In this document: positions 60,476 through 64,000 of the stretch, one piece after another | How the letters are laid out: each line of letters opens with the position of its first letter | Numbering within the stretch: the first letter of the stretch is position 1 | Source of the DNA: Bacteroidales bacterium | Lineage (GTDB): Bacteria; Bacteroidota; Bacteroidia; Bacteroidales; F082 | NCBI GenBank assembly: GCA_016290215.1 | Contig: JAEETH010000008.1 | Span: 38,690-102,689, forward strand | DNA length: 64,000 nucleotides | Direction: 5' to 3' | The notes under the pieces: generated by a model | What the model saw: only the letters and a program-made list of their open reading frames with translations | What the model was told of the DNA's origin: nothing | The model's database searches: none | Made by a program: the position numbers and the translations under genes

Positions 60476-63061
60476 ATGGCTACTGACAGCAATACCAATA
60501 TTAATACCAATACTAATACCAATAGTGAAAACTTGAGGCCTAACGACATGAATGCGTTTTTTGACGAAAGCGCAAACAGTGGTTTCAAGTTTAAGGATTT
60601 GGTGTATTTGATTCTTCATAATTTGCCAGTGTTCCTTATTTGTGCTACAATAGGAGGCTTGATTGCATTTTATAATGTAAGAGGTCAGGAAAGAATCTAT
60701 TCCAGCTCATCTTCGATTCTGATAAAGACCTTAGCTAATGGCGGCTCCGAATCGTTCCGTGGATCGGCTCCTTTGAATCTGATTTCTGGTCCAGGTCTTG
60801 TGGTGAGTACCGTCAATAATGAAATCATGGTTTTACGCTCGCAAAAAAATATGGAAAACATGGTGCGCAATCTGAACTTGTGTACAATGTATTCCTTTAA
60901 AACCAAGGTGTCGAGAAGAAACACGGATTTGTATAAGGATGCTCCAGTCACGGTATCGTTCCCTGAAATGGATGAGAATAGTAGTGCAGCTTTTAGTGTA
61001 AAACCCTTAGACTCAAAGTTTGTGTTGTTGGATGATTTTGGCGAGAATATCCCGTCTATGAAAGTAAAGTTGAATGATACTGTGATTTCGCCTATCGGTA
61101 AATTGGTGGTAACTCCTACTTGGAAATATGATGACTTCATTAATACGGCTATACTGGTCCGGCATGTTCCTTTGAGGTCCGTGGCTGGCTCTTATCGTGG
61201 GCGTATCGGTGTTTTAAGAGATAGTGAACGTAATGCTTTGCTTCGTTTGACTTTGAGTGACACATCTCCGCTTAGAGCTGCGGATGTCCTCAATATGTTG
61301 ATGGAAGTGTACAATCAAGAATCTGTTGATGACCAGCAACGTATCTTGGATTATACTGAGAAGTTTATCAATGATCGTATTGACTATTTAATGGAGGATA
61401 TTGAAGAATATCAGCAATATTCAGTGAATTTCAAAAAAGGCCATAACATCATCGATATGGGTAGTTATGGACAATCATACGTTGCCAAGAGTAATTCGAA
61501 AACAGAGGAGATGCAGCAACTGGAAGCTCAGAAAGACATGCTACGTTATTTGTTGAATTTTATAAAAAACAACCAAGACCAGATTATCCCGGTTGGCGTA
61601 GTTCATGTTACTTCGGAAGCTGCTTCTGTTATTGCAAAATACAATGATAATTTGGTGAAAATCGACAAGTATAGAGCAGATGGAACGGTTAACAATCCGG
61701 TTGCCCAAAGTGTGATGGAGGAACAAGTTGCGCTTCATGCCAGCATCATTTCTATACTTGAAACGAACCTAATGGGACTTGAAAACCGTATTGAGGCCGC
61801 CGATAGGGAAAGGATGATTGCTAATTCACAGATCCAGACTGTCCCGGAAGCTCAAGTGGAGTTCCAGTCTTTGGCTCGTATGCAGAATATCAAGGAACAG
61901 CTTTATTTGAATCTGTTGACAAAGCGTGAAGAGTTACTGATGACTAGCCCTCAATTGGAAGCTACAGGAAAGATTATCGATTATGCCTCGGCGAATTATG
62001 GTCCTGTCGCCCCGAATGAGAAACGCGCGACATTGATTGGCATATTGATAGGCTTGGCTATCCCAATTGCACTTATGTTTCTCCGCAGTATGTTGGATAC
62101 GACGATTCATGACAGAATGGATGTGCAGAAGAGTTCCAACGTGCCGTTCTTGGGCGATATTCCCTATGATGGAAGTGTTAAAGGTCATGTCGTTTCGGTG
62201 AAGGAAAATGGACGAGACTCGCTTTCCGAGTCGTTCCGATTGATTCGATCTAGTCTGGAGTATATGAAGGATCGAAAGGACGGAGGCCATGTCATTATGT
62301 TTACTTCGTTCATGGTTTCCTCCGGTAAGACCTTTGTCTCTGCCAACTTGGCTACCAGTTTTGCCTTGGCTTCGAGGAAGACGGTCATCGTCGACTTGGA
62401 TATCCGTAAAGGTACCTTGTTTAAGGTGTTTGGCGTCAATACAAGAGCGGGCGTTTCCAATTATTTGTCGGGCAAGACGGATAATATAGATGACATCATT
62501 CATTCCAGCGCAGATTCACCCAACCTTGATATTGTGTTCTCGGGTCCAGTGCCGCCTAATCCGGCTGAGTTGTTGATGAGTACTCGACTCGAGACTTTAG
62601 TTGCAGAATTGCGCAAACGCTATGAGTACATCTTCCTGGATAACGTTCCTGTTGGTATGGTGGCCGACTCTGATATTGTGAAACGCGTTGCTGATACCAC
62701 CATCTTGGTGTTGAGGGCTGAAACGACCGATAAACGTTTGCTCTTCGATGTTGACAAGTTCTATCATGACAATAAGTTCCCGAACCTTTGCGTGGTGTTG
62801 AATGGCGTGAGTAAGAAGAAGCGTGGTTACGGCTATTACGGTTATGGCTATGGTTATGGCTATGGTTATGGTTATGGTTATGGCTATGGTTATGGTTATG
62901 GCTATGGTTATGGCTATGGCAACGAGGAGGAAGGAAAGAAGAAAGAGAAGAAATGGTACGAAAAATGGTACAAATGGGTGCTCAAAAAGCTTCATCTCAA
63001 TCATCGTCACCATCATCATTCCCATAGTCATTTTAAGTCAGCTGATGACGGCAAAGAATAA
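60476..63061 (+). CDS. wzc: Wzc-like chain-length regulator and tyrosine kinase with Tyr-Gly and His-rich tail
   Basis: The 861-residue protein has an Asn-Thr repeat near the N-terminus, a membrane segment (about 48-68), a Wzz domain and coiled coils, a second membrane segment (about 519-539) and a BY-kinase domain. The kinase has Walker A SSGKT (Lys near 618), Walker A' VIVDLD and YIFLDNVP. The Tyr cluster at the end is a run of about 14 Tyr-Gly units (62837-62920), followed by a Lys/Glu stretch and a His-rich end. Such tyrosines are the autophosphorylation sites that set chain length, and the CpsB-like gene next door should dephosphorylate them. Confidence 0.93.
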   Translation: MATDSNTNINTNTNTNSENLRPNDMNAFFDESANSGFKFKDLVYLILHNLPVFLICATIGGLIAFYNVRGQERIYSSSSSILIKTLANGGSESFRGSAPLNLISGPGLVVSTVNNEIMVLRSQKNMENMVRNLNLCTMYSFKTKVSRRNTDLYKDAPVTVSFPEMDENSSAAFSVKPLDSKFVLLDDFGENIPSMKVKLNDTVISPIGKLVVTPTWKYDDFINTAILVRHVPLRSVAGSYRGRIGVLRDSERNALLRLTLSDTSPLRAADVLNMLMEVYNQESVDDQQRILDYTEKFINDRIDYLMEDIEEYQQYSVNFKKGHNIIDMGSYGQSYVAKSNSKTEEMQQLEAQKDMLRYLLNFIKNNQDQIIPVGVVHVTSEAASVIAKYNDNLVKIDKYRADGTVNNPVAQSVMEEQVALHASIISILETNLMGLENRIEAADRERMIANSQIQTVPEAQVEFQSLARMQNIKEQLYLNLLTKREELLMTSPQLEATGKIIDYASANYGPVAPNEKRATLIGILIGLAIPIALMFLRSMLDTTIHDRMDVQKSSNVPFLGDIPYDGSVKGHVVSVKENGRDSLSESFRLIRSSLEYMKDRKDGGHVIMFTSFMVSSGKTFVSANLATSFALASRKTVIVDLDIRKGTLFKVFGVNTRAGVSNYLSGKTDNIDDIIHSSADSPNLDIVFSGPVPPNPAELLMSTRLETLVAELRKRYEYIFLDNVPVGMVADSDIVKRVADTTILVLRAETTDKRLLFDVDKFYHDNKFPNLCVVLNGVSKKKRGYGYYGYGYGYGYGYGYGYGYGYGYGYGYGYGNEEEGKKKEKKWYEKWYKWVLKKLHLNHRHHHHSHSHFKSADDGKE
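60491..60523 (+). repeat. AATACY hexamer repeat at the wzc start
   Basis: Five Asn-(Thr/Ile) codon pairs, mostly AAT-ACC/ACT, encode an NT-rich cytoplasmic tip. It is short but is the same hexamer period as the tract at the other end of the gene. Confidence 0.7.
62837..62920 (+). repeat. (TAYGGY)14 tandem repeat encoding Tyr-Gly tail
   Basis: Fourteen consecutive hexamers, TACGGT once and then 13 TATGGC/TATGGT units, encode Tyr-Gly pairs in wzc. Loss or gain of units by slippage would keep the reading frame and change the number of phosphorylatable tyrosines. Confidence 0.97.
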
Positions 63062-63067
63062 AGACTT

Positions 63068-63802
63068 ATGTTCAGTTTTTGGAGAAAACATAGTTTGCCT
63101 GAGGATTTCTTTCAAGGGGCGCATGACATTCATTGTCATTTGCTACCTGGAGTCGATGATGGTTTCCCGTCAATGGAGAAGTCGCTGCAAGCCCTGAAGA
63201 AACTTGAGGAACGTGGCGTGAAAAGGATGATACTTACGCCTCACTTTATGAATATTTATCCTAATAATAACAGAGAAAGTATCTCTGCTGAGTTTGAGTC
63301 TTTTCAGGCTGAAGTCAATAAGGTCTGTCAAATAGAGCTCCGATTGGCTGGTGAGTATATGCTTGAAGGTGGCTTTATGGAGCATTTCGGGGAAGGCTTT
63401 CTGACGTTGGATAAAGCGGGCACTCATGTGTTATGCGAGACTTCTTATTTGATGTACGAGTTGAATTACACCAATATGTTATACGATATTATGTGTGAAG
63501 AATTGCAGCCTGTCATAGCACATCCTGAACGATATGAGTATGCAAATACAGATGTTTATTTGCGCTGGAAAGACAAGAGGTACAAGTTCCAACTGAACTT
63601 GCTTTCGCTGGCTGGCGTATACGGCGAACCAGCTTTAGTAAAAGCGCACTATTTGTTGAACGAGGGGCTGTATGACTATATTGGTTCGGATATGCATAGC
63701 TTGGATAATTTCAGGCGTTTCTTGCCGGAAATCAGGCTGAAGAAGAATGAGATAGATGCCTTGGAGCAGCTGCTGGAAAACAACAAGACACTATTTGATT
63801 GA
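63068..63802 (+). CDS. cpsB: PHP-type tyrosine phosphatase (CpsB/YwqE-like)
   Basis: The 244-residue protein has PHP metal motifs DIHCHLLPGVDDG, LTPHFM, HPERYEY and GSDMHS. It is the metal-dependent phosphotyrosine phosphatase that partners BY-kinases in Bacteroidetes and Firmicutes. It lies 6 bp after wzc and should reset the kinase tail. A terminator follows. Confidence 0.93.
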   Translation: MFSFWRKHSLPEDFFQGAHDIHCHLLPGVDDGFPSMEKSLQALKKLEERGVKRMILTPHFMNIYPNNNRESISAEFESFQAEVNKVCQIELRLAGEYMLEGGFMEHFGEGFLTLDKAGTHVLCETSYLMYELNYTNMLYDIMCEELQPVIAHPERYEYANTDVYLRWKDKRYKFQLNLLSLAGVYGEPALVKAHYLLNEGLYDYIGSDMHSLDNFRRFLPEIRLKKNEIDALEQLLENNKTLFD

Positions 63803-63831
63803 TACCCCAACATCCGTTGGCTTTATAAAAC

Positions 63832-63868
63832 AACAATCCCGATGAGCGATGCTCGTCGGGATTGTTTT
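63832..63868 (+). terminator. Rho-independent terminator after cpsB
   Basis: A stem AACAATCCCGATGAGC / GCTCGTCGGGATTGTT with a short loop and one G-T pair, followed by TTTTGTTTTT. It marks the end of the polysaccharide locus, about 30 bp after the last stop. Confidence 0.9.
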
Positions 63869-63872
63869 GTTT

Positions 63873-64000
63873 TTATTGCTGTCCGCTAAAAGTCAAAGAG
63901 TAGTAGATGACGGGGTCGGAAAGCCAATAAATAGGCGATGAGGAAGGTTGCTTGGAAAAGTAAGCCCCCCTCAGTCAAACAGGGTCGGCTCTGGGGGTGA
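63873..64000. other. Window end, nothing assignable
   Basis: On the minus strand there is an open frame ending at a TAG near 63888 (reading LLFQATFLIAYLLAFRPRH) that could be the tail of a gene lying to the right. It is too short to name. The CCCCCCTCAG...GGGGG stretch near 63967-63997 is weakly palindromic. Confidence 0.25.

Noticed and set aside
62597-63031. Minus-strand frame with an Ile-Thr/Ala repeat
   Set aside because: It is the antisense reading of the wzc Tyr-Gly hexamer repeat.

Overview
The window is a piece of a Bacteroidetes chromosome, most likely order Bacteroidales. It carries Bacteroidetes-type RNA polymerase omega, a DUF4835 (PorD-like) protein, the type IX secretion (T9SS) regulator PorX, a secreted peptidase with a T9SS sorting domain, and many Bacteroidetes-type -7 promoter boxes (TAnnTTTG). 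I cannot name a species.

Layout. 1-7963 is mostly housekeeping: recN (start only), DUF4835, omega, bamD, a large M14 carboxypeptidase, dapA and a DUF6913-like gene on the minus strand, then a PhnP-like metallo-beta-lactamase gene and a hotdog thioesterase on the plus strand. 8130-10920 (minus) has an orphan GT61 glycosyltransferase and an HD-domain phosphohydrolase. 11404-16680 (plus) holds porX, tsaE, aroB, aroA and a CCG-type Fe-S protein. From 16764 to 63802 every gene is on the plus strand, many with start/stop overlaps. This is one very large surface-polysaccharide locus.

The polysaccharide locus. A WbpD/WbpE pair makes a diacetamido-uronic acid type sugar. A polyprenyl-phosphate sugar transferase follows. 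An ABC exporter is split into a permease (19828) and an ATPase with a Wzt-type carbohydrate-binding tail (30918). About 13 GT2 enzymes plus GT4, GT8, GT11, GT32, GT61, DUF354 and GT-C-like enzymes would assemble the glycan. Precursor genes include glf (Galf), a 2-epimerase, and a four-gene set (Gfo/Idh/MocA reductase, NDP-hexose 2,3-dehydratase, DegT aminotransferase, hexapeptide acyltransferase) that looks like an antibiotic-type 2-deoxy-aminosugar pathway. Decoration genes include two ATP-grasp proteins, a FemAB-like protein, an acyl carrier protein next to a GNAT-like protein, a MaoC hydratase and three NodB-type deacetylase-like proteins. The locus ends with Wza-, Wzc- and CpsB-like genes behind their own promoter and a clear terminator. 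No Wzx, Wzy or O-antigen ligase is recognisable.

Hidden structure. A family of short palindromic elements (conserved core ATGTCATYCC...GGRATCTAT) occurs at least seven times between 10984 and 14852. Four copies are intergenic, two lie in the aroB reading frame and one in aroA. The core is shared, but the outer inverted-repeat arms differ between loci, and the two aroB copies share one arm sequence. A second short palindrome family (CCTTCGACGGGCTCAGG) also interrupts aroA in frame. Other notable items are a (TAYGGY)14 tract encoding a Tyr-Gly tail on the Wzc kinase, a strong double hairpin in the leader of the exporter operon, an internally deleted IS3-family remnant and a decayed GT2 gene.
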